Positions 6,884 to 14,891 of a stretch of DNA of 35,022 nt are shown piece after piece. The translations under genes were made by a program, and so were the position numbers. The notes below the pieces were generated by a model, which saw only the letters and a program-made list of their open reading frames with translations, did not search any database and was not told the DNA's origin. The stretch spans positions 1 through 35,022 of the forward strand of contig SUWA01000022.1 in NCBI GenBank assembly GCA_015061695.1, read 5' to 3'. The first letter of the stretch is position 1. Each line of letters opens with the position of its first letter. The DNA comes from Lentisphaerota bacterium. GTDB lineage: Bacteria > Verrucomicrobiota > Lentisphaeria > Victivallales > Victivallaceae.

Positions 6884-7732
6884 TCAGTTTGCCGCTGCCG
6901 CGTTTTTCAGGCGTCGGATCTCATCGGCCCAAAGTTCCGGAACCGGGGTTTCGAGGATGATCGGTACATTGTCGAGGTTTTTATCTTGGGCAATGCGCTC
7001 AAAAACCTCCCAGCCCAGCGTGCCGCCGCCCAGCGATTCATGCCGGTCAAGTTTGCTGCCCAATGGCGCTTTGGCATCATTAAGGTGAATACCGCCCAGC
7101 CGGTCAAACCCGAACAGTGATTCAAATTTCTGCCAGAAAGCCGCGTAGCCTTCAAGCGTTTTCAAGTCATACCCGGCAGCATAACTGTGGCATGTGTCAA
7201 TACATACTTTGACCAGTTCGCTGTCGTGGCAATATTCAATGATCCGGGCGATCTGCTCCAGTTCAAAGCCGACATTACTGCCTTGCCCGGCAGTATTTTC
7301 GATGACCGCCATGACTCCGTTGGTGGCGGCAAGGGCCTGATTTATACCTTCGGCGATCCGTTGCAGACATTCATCCATTTCTATTTGTTTCAGGTGGCTG
7401 CCGGGGTGGAAATTCAACCGTTTCAGCCCCAGGGCTTCGCAGCGGAGCATTTCTTCGGTAAACGCTTTGTGCGCGGCCGCCGCTTTACCGGCATCGGGCT
7501 GCCCCAAATTGATCAGGTAGCTGTCGTGCGGCAGGATCATGCTCAAGTCAAAGTTATGTTGCTGGCAGTTGGCCTGAAATCGGGCAATATCTTCCGGCTT
7601 CAACGGCGGTGCGTTCCATTGACGCTGATTTTTGGTGAACAGCGCAAAAGTATCCGCTCCGATAGCAGCAGCGTTCAATGGAGCATTGAATACTCCGCCG
7701 GAAGCGCTGACATGGGCTCCAAAATATTTCAT
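6884..7732 (-). CDS. nfo: Deoxyribonuclease IV (AP endonuclease, endonuclease IV)
   Basis: The 282-residue product is a TIM-barrel AP endonuclease that cleaves the DNA backbone 5' to abasic sites in base excision repair. Metal and active-site segments appear in the family order: GAHVSASGGV at the N-terminus, LNFHPGSH, VIENTAGQGSNVG, CIDTCHSYAAGYD, HLNDAKAPLGSKLDRHESLGGG and the closing ILETP. The frame stays open upstream, but the ATG at 7732 fits the family N-terminus exactly (MKYFGAHVSASGG); GGAG lies 11 bases upstream. It is the first gene of a minus-strand pair with the dehydrogenase and is divergent from the XPB-Bax1 pair, so the locus clusters DNA repair functions. Confidence 0.96.
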   Translation of the reverse strand: MKYFGAHVSASGGVFNAPLNAAAIGADTFALFTKNQRQWNAPPLKPEDIARFQANCQQHNFDLSMILPHDSYLINLGQPDAGKAAAAHKAFTEEMLRCEALGLKRLNFHPGSHLKQIEMDECLQRIAEGINQALAATNGVMAVIENTAGQGSNVGFELEQIARIIEYCHDSELVKVCIDTCHSYAAGYDLKTLEGYAAFWQKFESLFGFDRLGGIHLNDAKAPLGSKLDRHESLGGGTLGWEVFERIAQDKNLDNVPIILETPVPELWADEIRRLKNAAAAN

Positions 7733-7876
7733 AAAAATAAAAACTCCGTTTTTTTCCGCTTCAAATTGGCAAACCGCAGCTTGCCGGTGTAGTTTACTAT
7801 AACTCAATATGGTAAAAAAAGCGAGTACAATAGTGTTTTTTGTGCATAAAAATGTATCAACCCCGGCGGCAGCGGC

Positions 7877-9277
7877 ATGATCAAAGTTGTTTTTGACAAT
7901 GGTACGCTGTTGTGGAGCGGCAGCGATATGCCGCAGCTGGCGGCCGCCGACCCCGCGCACTTTAAATTTGATGAACGGGTAACTGCATTCCGCTCCCGCG
8001 GTTGTGATTATGCGGCATTGGTTCAGAAAATCCGCGAGCTGCAATTGGATTTTGACGATCATGCTTGTGCTTTTGCTCCGTTGGAAGAGTTGCAGCTGGC
8101 CCAAAATGTGATCCCCCGTCCGCACCAGCAAACCGCTTTTGAGGCGTGGCGGCGAGCCGGATATCGTGGTGTAGCGGCCTTGCCCACCGGCAGCGGCAAA
8201 ACCATTCTGGCAGTCATGGCTATAGCCCGGCTCAAACGCCCTACGCTGGTTCTGGTTCCTACGATCGATTTGCTGACTCAATGGGCCGGTGTGCTGGAAA
8301 CGTTTTTTCAGCAGGAAATCGGTATGTGGGGCGGCGGCAGCAACACGACTTGCAATATAACTGTATCGACTTACAATTCGGCGGTTTTAAAGATGGAGTT
8401 TTACGGCAATAAGTTTGCTTTTCTGGTTGCCGATGAGTGTCATCATCTGCCCGGTGCGGTCAATCAAATGGCCGCACAATGGTCGATCGCTCCTTATCGC
8501 CTGGGGTTGAGCGCCACTCCGGAAAGTGATGCCGGACGCGATGAAGTTTTGACTGATTTGATGGGGCCGGTTTGCTGCCGGGTGCAGATTGATGAATTAA
8601 GTTCCGGTATATTATCGGATTACGAAGTGGAAACGATCCCGCTGGAACTTTCCGGCGCTGAACAGGCGCAATATCTGGCCAACCGCAAGATCTATACTGA
8701 TTTTCTGCATCGGCACCGGGTGGTGATGAATTCGGTACACGCATGGCGCAATTTTATTTTGGAAGTGGTCAAAAACGGACCGGAAGGCCGCAAGGCGTTT
8801 GAAGCGTATCTGGCCCAAAAAGCGCTGGCCCGGGGCGGGGGCGCCAAGCTGGATATGGTTTGGCGGCTGCTGGTTCGCCATGCCGGGGAGCGGATCATTA
8901 TTTTTACTGCTGACAATGCCACGGCTTACGAAATCGGCCGCAGCTATCTGCTGCCGGTGCTGACCCATCACACCAAAAGTGGCGAACGCAAAAATATGTT
9001 GGAAAATTTCCGCACCGGCGCTTGTCCGGTACTGGTTTCCAGTAAAGTCCTCAACGAGGGCGTGGATGTACCGGAAGCCAATATCGGGATCATTGTTTCC
9101 GGTGGTGCCAGTGTGCGCGAACATGTTCAGCGTCTGGGGCGTATCTTGCGGGCCAAACCGGGCAAAAAAGCTGTGTTGTATGAATTGGTGAATGTGGGAA
9201 CCAGTGAATTGAATGTACTCAACCGCCGCCGGGAGCATCGCGCTTACACCAGCAAACTGGGGAGCGATTTATGCTGA
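7877..9277 (+). CDS. XPB-like superfamily 2 DNA helicase (partner of Bax1-like nuclease)
   Basis: A 466-residue SF2 helicase. The first ~80 residues match the position of the damage-recognition domain of XPB; RPHQQTAFEAW is the Q-like entry, LPTGSGKT (102-109) Walker A, DECHH (186-190) Walker B, LSATP (211-215) motif III, and QRLGRILRAKPGK (418-430) motif VI. A helical insert between the RecA lobes (about 265-335) fits the XPB thumb region. XPB opens DNA during nucleotide excision repair and transcription in eukaryotes and archaea. The downstream gene encodes its nuclease partner and overlaps by 7 bases, so translation is coupled. The ATG at 7877 has only a weak ribosome binding site. Confidence 0.88.
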   Translation: MIKVVFDNGTLLWSGSDMPQLAAADPAHFKFDERVTAFRSRGCDYAALVQKIRELQLDFDDHACAFAPLEELQLAQNVIPRPHQQTAFEAWRRAGYRGVAALPTGSGKTILAVMAIARLKRPTLVLVPTIDLLTQWAGVLETFFQQEIGMWGGGSNTTCNITVSTYNSAVLKMEFYGNKFAFLVADECHHLPGAVNQMAAQWSIAPYRLGLSATPESDAGRDEVLTDLMGPVCCRVQIDELSSGILSDYEVETIPLELSGAEQAQYLANRKIYTDFLHRHRVVMNSVHAWRNFILEVVKNGPEGRKAFEAYLAQKALARGGGAKLDMVWRLLVRHAGERIIIFTADNATAYEIGRSYLLPVLTHHTKSGERKNMLENFRTGACPVLVSSKVLNEGVDVPEANIGIIVSGGASVREHVQRLGRILRAKPGKKAVLYELVNVGTSELNVLNRRREHRAYTSKLGSDLC

Positions 9278-10512
9278 ATCGGGATTTATTGCAGTATCAT
9301 GCGGCCAATGGCCGGATAAGCGTACGCTTTGTTCAGATACAGCCGGAGGTTTTGAATCTGGCATCAACATTGCTGGAACTTTATGATGCGGCGCTGAAAA
9401 AGAAGCTCTCCCGCACGGAGTTGGATGACCAGCTGGAGCCTTTTTTGAAGAATCCCCGGGGCGGCAAACTGGCCGCCGGATTCAATAAGTTGATCAAAGA
9501 TCATTGCGAATTTGTCAGTGCTGCCGATTGTGAAGATCCACCGGCGCGGCGGGAAATTATTTTCAAAACGGCCGCGCAGTTTTTGCAATCGCCGCCGGAT
9601 GATCCCAAGTTTTACCGGCGTTTGACTGCCACTGCGTTGCCGGAAAATACCGCTTTGCCGGAGGATATTTACAGCGATCTGCCGGAATTTGACCGTTTGC
9701 AGAGTGTTCCGCCCTGGAGCAGTGCTGATTTATGCAATCTGTACAATACAGCATTGGTGCAAGGTTTGTTGTTTTATGCGGATAAGCTGGAACTTACCGT
9801 GGTGGATACCGAGCCGATGGTGTTGCGCAAATTTATGCGGCGATTGAAATTTTACCGGCTGCTGGCGGAAGTCAAAAAGTCTTCTGCTTGCGAAATCAAA
9901 CTTACTTTGAGCGGCCCGGCGGCGCTTTTTGGCGAAAACCGCAAATACGGTTTGCAGCTGGCGGCGTTCTTTCCGGTGATATTATTGCTGAAAAACTGGA
10001 AGTTGCGGGCTGTGCTTAAACTGCGGGATAACCGGGAGGATATACTTAATTTGACCAGCGAAAAGTGTTCGCTGAAAAGTTCGGTACGCCGCTGGGTAGA
10101 GTGTCTGCCGGACGAAGTGGCGCTGTTTATCCGCACCTTCCGCAACGCTGCCGGTAATTGGCAGGAAGCTCCGGAGGCGGAATTGCCGCGCATTGCGGGG
10201 CAGGGGATTTTCTTCCCTGATTTTTCTTTTATGCGCACCGACGCGGCCAAGATGGTGGTGCATGTGGAGTTGTTTCACCGCTATTATAATCACGCGTTGG
10301 AAAACCGGTTGGATTTTTTGCTGCAAACACCCGGATTCCCTCTGGTGGTGGGGATCGACCGGGCGGCACTGGGCAAGGATGGCGAACGGCAGCTGCAGGA
10401 AAAATATGCCGCCTTATCGGATCAGATATTCTTTTTCAGCAACTATCCGGGGGCAGAACGGGTGCGCAAGATGCTCGATAATGTTTACGAAAAACGCACC
10501 CGTCTGCTTTGA
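9271..10512 (+). CDS. bax1: Bax1-like (DUF790) nuclease, XPB partner
   Basis: A 413-residue protein matching the DUF790/Bax1 family, a structure-specific endonuclease that binds XPB in archaea. The hallmark LYNTALVQGLLF (157-168) is present. The C-terminal nuclease core reads FFPDFSF (Asp317) then VVHVELFHRYY (Glu333), the PD-(D/E)xK-like arrangement of the family, with His where many nucleases have the final Lys. The N-terminal half is helical and should hold the helicase-binding surface. The start codon lies inside the helicase gene (7-base overlap). It ends 22 bases before the convergent methyltransferase gene. The family call rests on the motif, the length and the XPB neighbour, which together are strong. 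Confidence 0.88.
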   Translation: MLNRDLLQYHAANGRISVRFVQIQPEVLNLASTLLELYDAALKKKLSRTELDDQLEPFLKNPRGGKLAAGFNKLIKDHCEFVSAADCEDPPARREIIFKTAAQFLQSPPDDPKFYRRLTATALPENTALPEDIYSDLPEFDRLQSVPPWSSADLCNLYNTALVQGLLFYADKLELTVVDTEPMVLRKFMRRLKFYRLLAEVKKSSACEIKLTLSGPAALFGENRKYGLQLAAFFPVILLLKNWKLRAVLKLRDNREDILNLTSEKCSLKSSVRRWVECLPDEVALFIRTFRNAAGNWQEAPEAELPRIAGQGIFFPDFSFMRTDAAKMVVHVELFHRYYNHALENRLDFLLQTPGFPLVVGIDRAALGKDGERQLQEKYAALSDQIFFFSNYPGAERVRKMLDNVYEKRTRLL

Positions 10513-10534
10513 GCCGGGGAGGGCAAGTACACTG

Positions 10535-11392
10535 TTATTTCCGGATCCAGGTGGCGGTGATGCCTGCCGGCAGAACACGCCCGGTCGTTTCCGGAATAAA
10601 CATTTCGCGGCTTTCGATCCGGCCGTGGCCCAGGACCGAATCCAGCAAGCGCTCCAGCACCAGCGGCGTAAACCCCGGCGAGTGGCAGCTTAAAGTAACG
10701 AACGCATTGCCGTCTTTTTCCAGCAGCTCCCTGCACATGGTCAGCAATTCAATGATTTGATCGTCGATCTTCCAGAGTTGACCGGCGCTGCCGCGGCCGA
10801 AGCTCGGCGGGTCAAGCGCAATACCGCGATAGCGGTTGCCGCGGCGCAATTCGCGTTTGCAGAATTTGTTCACATCATCCACGATCCAGCGGATGCGGTC
10901 CGGCACATCATCATTCATGCTCTGATTGATCCGCCCCCATTCCACCATTCCGCGCGAGGCATCCAGATGCGATACCAACGCCCCGGCGCGGGCCATAGCC
11001 ATGGAACCGATCCCGGAGTAGGCAAAGAGATTCATGGTTTTGACATCTTTGCCCAGAGTAGGGATGATTTCTTCAAAAAACTCCCAGTTGGCATACTGTT
11101 CGGCAAAAAAACCGAGATGCCCGAAACTGGTCGGTTTGATGTGCAAATTGAAATTGCCCCAACGCATTTGCCAGCTTTCCGGCAATTGACGGTTGAGCGT
11201 TTTCCATTTGCCGTGGCCGGAGCTGTCGCGTACAAATTCGGCATCGGCACTCTGCCACTCTTGATTGCTCAATTTGGGCTGCCAACAGGCGCAAAGTGCC
11301 GGGCGGATAAGTTTCCAGCTGCCGACCTGTTCGAGCTTGCGGAAATTACCGGTATCGAGCAGTTTATATTCCATTATCTGATTGTTTTTCAT
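10535..11392 (-). CDS. RlmI-like class I SAM-dependent methyltransferase (no PUA domain)
   Basis: A 285-residue methyltransferase with MNLFAYSGIGSMAMARAGA as the SAM-binding motif I, the acidic motif II SHLDAS, and DPPSFGRG as the active-site motif of the PF10672-type rRNA m5C methyltransferases (RlmI/RlmK group). It lacks the N-terminal PUA domain of RlmI; instead the first ~100 residues form a short beta-rich domain. The likely substrate is rRNA, but this is family inference. The start at 11392 overlaps the stop of nagA by four bases (ATGA), implying translational coupling. It ends facing the Bax1-like gene with no visible terminator in the 22-base gap. Confidence 0.8.
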   Translation of the reverse strand: MKNNQIMEYKLLDTGNFRKLEQVGSWKLIRPALCACWQPKLSNQEWQSADAEFVRDSSGHGKWKTLNRQLPESWQMRWGNFNLHIKPTSFGHLGFFAEQYANWEFFEEIIPTLGKDVKTMNLFAYSGIGSMAMARAGALVSHLDASRGMVEWGRINQSMNDDVPDRIRWIVDDVNKFCKRELRRGNRYRGIALDPPSFGRGSAGQLWKIDDQIIELLTMCRELLEKDGNAFVTLSCHSPGFTPLVLERLLDSVLGHGRIESREMFIPETTGRVLPAGITATWIRK

Positions 11393-12621
11393 GCTTGCTC
11401 CAAGTTTGACTCCGGGGTTCGGGCGGGTTTGATCCCCTCGGCCCGGTAGACGATTTCGCCCCGGCAGATCGTCATCAGCAGCCGGTTGCTGCCCTGTTCG
11501 AAAATAGCAATATCAGCGCGGGTACCGGGACGCAGTATCCCGCGATCATGCAAGTTCATCGAAAGCGCCGGATTGTACGATACGCTGCCGGCGGCATACG
11601 TTTCGTCGGTATTGGCGTAGTTCATCAAACTGTGCCAGCCGTTGTCCAGCAAAGTAGTGGTGCCGGCCAGTTTGCCATCGGCTGTATGCGAAAAACCGTT
11701 TTCCACTACGATCGGCGAATCACCTATGTAGTAAGACCCATCGGGCATCCCGGAGGCCATCGTGGCATCGCTGATCGCCACCAGTTTGGTGTTGGGTTTG
11801 CAGCGGCAGGCCAGTTCGATCATCCGCGGGTGCAGATGCCGGCCGTCGATGATCAATTCGGTCGTTACCCGGTCATCGGTCAGCGCTACAGCGGTAATCG
11901 AGATCTGCCGCTGTTCCAGCGGCGGCATACCGTTGAACAAATGGGTGCAGCAGCGGGCGCCTGCATCAATCGCCCGCAGCGTTTCGCTTTCGTTGGCTAC
12001 CGAGTGGCCCATGGAGGGCTGGATCGAAGACTGGCACAAGAGTTCAACCAGCTTATCGGAGTTGGGCAGTTCCGGCGCAAATGTTACCCGTCGGATTTTG
12101 CCCTTGCCGGCAGCAATGAGTTCGCGGGCAAAGCCCAGATCGATCGGAGCGATAGCCGTTGAATTTTGCGCACCGCGTTTCATCGGGTTGATAAAAGGCC
12201 CTTCCAGATGGATGCCTACCGGTTCGGCTCCGGGCATGGGCAAATCAATGACATCGGCCAGACAGGCCAGGCGCCGGAGCATATCATCGTGATTCAAGCT
12301 GACCACAGTCGGCACAAAACCGGTGATCCCCCGGGAGGCCAGCAGTCGGCTCATATTCTGGATGGAAGATTCCTGGCAATCGGCCCGTGAGGCATCAAAG
12401 CCGCCGCCGCCGTGGATGTGGGTGTCAATAAACCCGGGCATGATATAACTGTCGGGCAGATCGTAGACCTCCAGTTCGGCATCCATATTAAAAGCGGATG
12501 TGCCGCCCACAGCCAGAATCTGCTGATCTTCGCAAAGCACTGCACTGTGGTCGATGCGTTGCTGGGGAGTCAGACAGTATCCGGTTATGTAAAGCCGTCG
12601 GGTACGTTTTTTAGGTATCAT
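11389..12621 (-). CDS. nagA: N-acetylglucosamine-6-phosphate deacetylase
   Basis: A 410-residue amidohydrolase-superfamily enzyme that converts GlcNAc-6-phosphate to glucosamine-6-phosphate and acetate in the cytoplasm. Signature segments in order: PGFIDTHIHGGGGFD, GIHLEGPFINPMKRGAQ (the metal-binding Glu), MGHSVA, THLFNGMPPL, IIDGRHLHP, and ISDATMASGMPDG with the catalytic Asp. Length and order are typical. It fits growth on amino sugars from mucin, chitin or peptidoglycan recycling; nagB is not in the window. AGGA lies 10 bases upstream and a near-consensus promoter is present at 12666-12695. The four-base overlap with the methyltransferase makes a two-gene operon. Confidence 0.94.
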   Translation of the reverse strand: MIPKKRTRRLYITGYCLTPQQRIDHSAVLCEDQQILAVGGTSAFNMDAELEVYDLPDSYIMPGFIDTHIHGGGGFDASRADCQESSIQNMSRLLASRGITGFVPTVVSLNHDDMLRRLACLADVIDLPMPGAEPVGIHLEGPFINPMKRGAQNSTAIAPIDLGFARELIAAGKGKIRRVTFAPELPNSDKLVELLCQSSIQPSMGHSVANESETLRAIDAGARCCTHLFNGMPPLEQRQISITAVALTDDRVTTELIIDGRHLHPRMIELACRCKPNTKLVAISDATMASGMPDGSYYIGDSPIVVENGFSHTADGKLAGTTTLLDNGWHSLMNYANTDETYAAGSVSYNPALSMNLHDRGILRPGTRADIAIFEQGSNRLLMTICRGEIVYRAEGIKPARTPESNLEQA

Positions 12622-12665
12622 ATCTTACAAATCCTGAAAAAATCTTTTCAATATATCTGCTTTAA

Positions 12666-12695
12666 ATTATAACACTTCTTAATTTAACTTGTCAA
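12666..12695 (-). promoter_or_regulatory. Near-consensus promoter of nagA
   Basis: On the minus strand TTGACA (12690-12695) and TATAAT (12666-12671) are both perfect consensus hexamers, 18 bases apart, and the -10 carries a TG extension. The nagA start codon lies 44 bases downstream. Confidence 0.8.
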
Positions 12696-12927
12696 ACTCC
12701 AAAAAGCAAAGGTAAGTTGCCGATTCATTTAAATTTTTTTTACCATGATATTGATCGGCAGTTTTCCGGGGACGTTTCCATATATACCCAATATCGCATT
12801 TTGTCAAGTCTTGAAACGATAAAAATTTCAACTTTTTTTCTTAAAAACTTTTGAATTTTGATTTGAAATATTGACAAATGTGGGGTAAATTGATAACTGT
12901 TCGCCGCAAGCGAAAGACGAACGGGGT

Positions 12928-12947
12928 TGTTAATAACTTGTTAATAA
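12928..12947. repeat. Two TGTTAATAA repeats on an 11-bp period
   Basis: TGTTAATAA occurs at 12928-12936 and again at 12939-12947, one helical turn apart, each preceded by T. Helical phasing is typical of sites bound by cooperating protein subunits. They may be DnaA boxes (2 mismatches from consensus) or operators. Confidence 0.6.
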
Positions 12948-13189
12948 GTTGCGCGTAAGTGCGCCGGATTTGTTGTAAGTTGCGATTCTTCTATAGAGAT
13001 TGAACACTTTACGCTGAATTTGGCTGCTTATCCGGCAGGATTGAAGGTTTTGAGGCGGGATTTTGAGGTCAAATAAGCTCAAAAAAGTTGTAAATACTTC
13101 AAACTGCCGCAGGGTGTAACAATGATTCCGAAGCGCCGGCTGAAACGGTTCAGGCTGGCTGTTAACAGTTTTACGAGAGTGTCTGCTGC

Positions 13190-13205
13190 AAGTTGTGAAC
13201 AACTT
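13190..13205. promoter_or_regulatory. Palindrome overlapping the dnaA promoter, possible autoregulatory site
   Basis: AAGTTGTGAACAACTT has perfect 7-base arms around GA. It abuts the proposed dnaA -35 (13205-13210) and contains TGTGAACAA, a two-mismatch DnaA-box-like 9-mer, so it could mediate dnaA control. Confidence 0.5.
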
Positions 13206-13234
13206 TGAGTGTTTATAGTACAAAAACGTATCAT
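13205..13234 (+). promoter_or_regulatory. Probable dnaA promoter
   Basis: TTGAGT (13205-13210) and TATCAT (13229-13234) are separated by 18 bases. The leader to the dnaA start is about 65 bases and includes GGCCGG/CCGGCC-type repeats near 13260-13278 that could form a small hairpin (GGCCGG with GGCCGGC). Confidence 0.45.
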
Positions 13235-13305
13235 AAAAATTTTAATAATGTTCGGGGAAGGCCGGTAGTCGGGCCGGCGCTGAATAAGAAATTCAGAGAA
13301 AAAAG

Positions 13306-14709
13306 ATGTTTAACGGAGAAAAATTAGCTGCTGAAATCTGGGCGATCGCATCCGAACGCCTGCGCGGCGGCAAAGTACATAAAAACAGCTACGAGCAGTG
13401 GTTCGTGAATATGGTGCCGCTGCGGCTGGAAGGCTCGTGCCTGATCATCGGAGTGGCTGATGACTTTGTTATGGAATGGGTGGATAACTCGTTCGGTCCG
13501 GATATTACCGAGTCGCTGCAGGATATTGCCGGCCATGATTATTCGTACAGATTCGAGCCGGGGCATGTGCCTGAAAGTACTCCGGAATCCCCGGAAGATG
13601 TGGTGGAAGAAAAGGCAGTTGAGCCGGTTGCTGCGGTTCCGGAAATGCCGGCCGCAGAGATGATCGAAGAAGCTCCGCTCCGGGATGTTTACCCGGTGAA
13701 TTCAAATTATACCTTTGAAAATTTTGTGGTGGGCGAGGAAAACCGCTACGCGTATACCGCAGCGTGCCGGGCTGCCGAGTGTCCCGGGTTGTTCAATCCG
13801 CTTTATATTTACGGCAATACCGGTATCGGCAAGACCCATCTGTTGCACGCAATCGTGCATCAGACGCGCAAAACCAATCCCCGGTTGGTGGTGCGTTATG
13901 CTACTTGCGAAGAGATCCTCAACTGCTTTGTTGAATCGTTGAAGAGCCATCAATACGGCTCGTTCCGGTCGCAGTTGCGCGATGTGGATATGCTTTTGGT
14001 GGACGATATACACGTTTTGGGCAGTAAAAGCCAGCTGCAGGAGCAGTTCTTCAATGCCTTCAATGCCCTGTACGCCGAAAACAAACAGATCGTGCTGACT
14101 TCAGATAAACGCCCGTCCGAAATCGCCGGGTTGGAAGCCCGGTTGATCTCCCGTTTTGAGCAGGGCGTTACGACCGAAATTTATGCTCCGGGGTTGGAGG
14201 TGCGTATTGCGATCTTGCGCGGTATGCAGCAGGATTTTACCATCCAGTTCAGTGATGAAGTGCTGGAATTTATTGCTTCGCGCATATTCAGCAATGTGCG
14301 CCGGCTGCGCGGAGCTTTGATGCAGCTTTTCACCCGCGTATTGCTGGAGCCGGATATGCCGGTAACGATCGAAAGGGTGGAAAGTATATTGCACTCGGTT
14401 TTTGAAGAAGAATTTTCTTCGCAGCAGATAACGGTGGATGAAATCCAGAAAAAGGTTGCCGACTACTTTAATTTGCACGTCAGCGATCTTTTGAGCAACA
14501 AACGCCCTAAAAGTATTGCCGAACCGCGGATGGTGGCAATGTATCTGGCCAGAAAACTTACCGACAGCAGTTTTCCGCAAATCGGCAGTGCGTTCGGGCG
14601 CAATCATGCTACGATCATGAACGCGTGGAACAAGGTACCTGAACTTTGCGCCAAAGATGAAGATTTGCGCCGCGCTGTATCTATGTTGGAGCGCCAGTTG
14701 AAAAGCTGA
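13306..14709 (+). CDS. dnaA: Chromosomal replication initiator protein DnaA
   Basis: A 467-residue initiator that binds origin DNA boxes and opens the duplex. Domain I (about 1-80) has the usual WFVNMVPLRLEG start; domain II (85-130) is a Pro/Glu-rich linker; domain III is the AAA+ core with Walker A YGNTGIGKTH (169-178) and Walker B DMLLVDDIH (228-236); domain IV holds the DNA-binding signature FGRNHATIMNAW near the C-terminus. Length is normal. The start is preceded by a weak purine stretch (AGAGAAAAAAG). It is divergent from nagA across a 684-base region with origin-like features and ends at a strong terminator, so it appears monocistronic; dnaN is not adjacent. Confidence 0.98.
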   Translation: MFNGEKLAAEIWAIASERLRGGKVHKNSYEQWFVNMVPLRLEGSCLIIGVADDFVMEWVDNSFGPDITESLQDIAGHDYSYRFEPGHVPESTPESPEDVVEEKAVEPVAAVPEMPAAEMIEEAPLRDVYPVNSNYTFENFVVGEENRYAYTAACRAAECPGLFNPLYIYGNTGIGKTHLLHAIVHQTRKTNPRLVVRYATCEEILNCFVESLKSHQYGSFRSQLRDVDMLLVDDIHVLGSKSQLQEQFFNAFNALYAENKQIVLTSDKRPSEIAGLEARLISRFEQGVTTEIYAPGLEVRIAILRGMQQDFTIQFSDEVLEFIASRIFSNVRRLRGALMQLFTRVLLEPDMPVTIERVESILHSVFEEEFSSQQITVDEIQKKVADYFNLHVSDLLSNKRPKSIAEPRMVAMYLARKLTDSSFPQIGSAFGRNHATIMNAWNKVPELCAKDEDLRRAVSMLERQLKS

Positions 14710-14736
14710 AGCGGTTGATGAGTCATTCTTGGGGCT

Positions 14737-14774
14737 GTTGCAAAACTCTGAATAGTTTTGCAACACTTTTTTTT
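14737..14774 (+). terminator. Intrinsic terminator of dnaA
   Basis: GTTGCAAAACT (14737-14747) pairs perfectly with AGTTTTGCAAC (14754-14764) around a 6-base loop, followed by eight T (14767-14774). The preceding GGGGCTGTTGCAAA is shared with the terminator at 2012-2050. Confidence 0.9.
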
Positions 14775-14891
14775 GTATTTTTTTGGCAAAAAACAAATGC
14801 TTTTCACTTGCACGGAATGAGGTTAAGCTATATATTACCATATTAGTTATGCCCTGAAATCCGGCCAGGCAGCGAGCGGTGCCGAGGCAGG

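Larger units (their letters stand above)
12700..13205. other. Candidate chromosomal replication origin (oriC) region upstream of dnaA
   Basis: The 684 bases between divergent nagA and dnaA hold no convincing gene. The left part (to about 12900) is strongly AT-rich, a possible unwinding element. The right part has two TGTTAATAA sites 11 bases apart (12928-12936, 12939-12947), TGTGAACAA at 13194-13202, and three related motifs GTAAGTTGCCGATTC (12712-12726), GTAAGTGCGCCGGATT (12955-12970) and GTAAGTTGCGATTC (12975-12988). The 9-mers each differ by two bases from the reverse of TTATCCACA, so they would be weak or lineage-specific DnaA boxes. Position beside dnaA is the main argument. Confidence 0.45.

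Noticed and set aside
12930-13223. A 97-codon minus-strand frame in the dnaA upstream region
   Set aside because: No ribosome binding site, composition unlike neighbours, and it overlaps the promoter and repeat elements of the putative origin.
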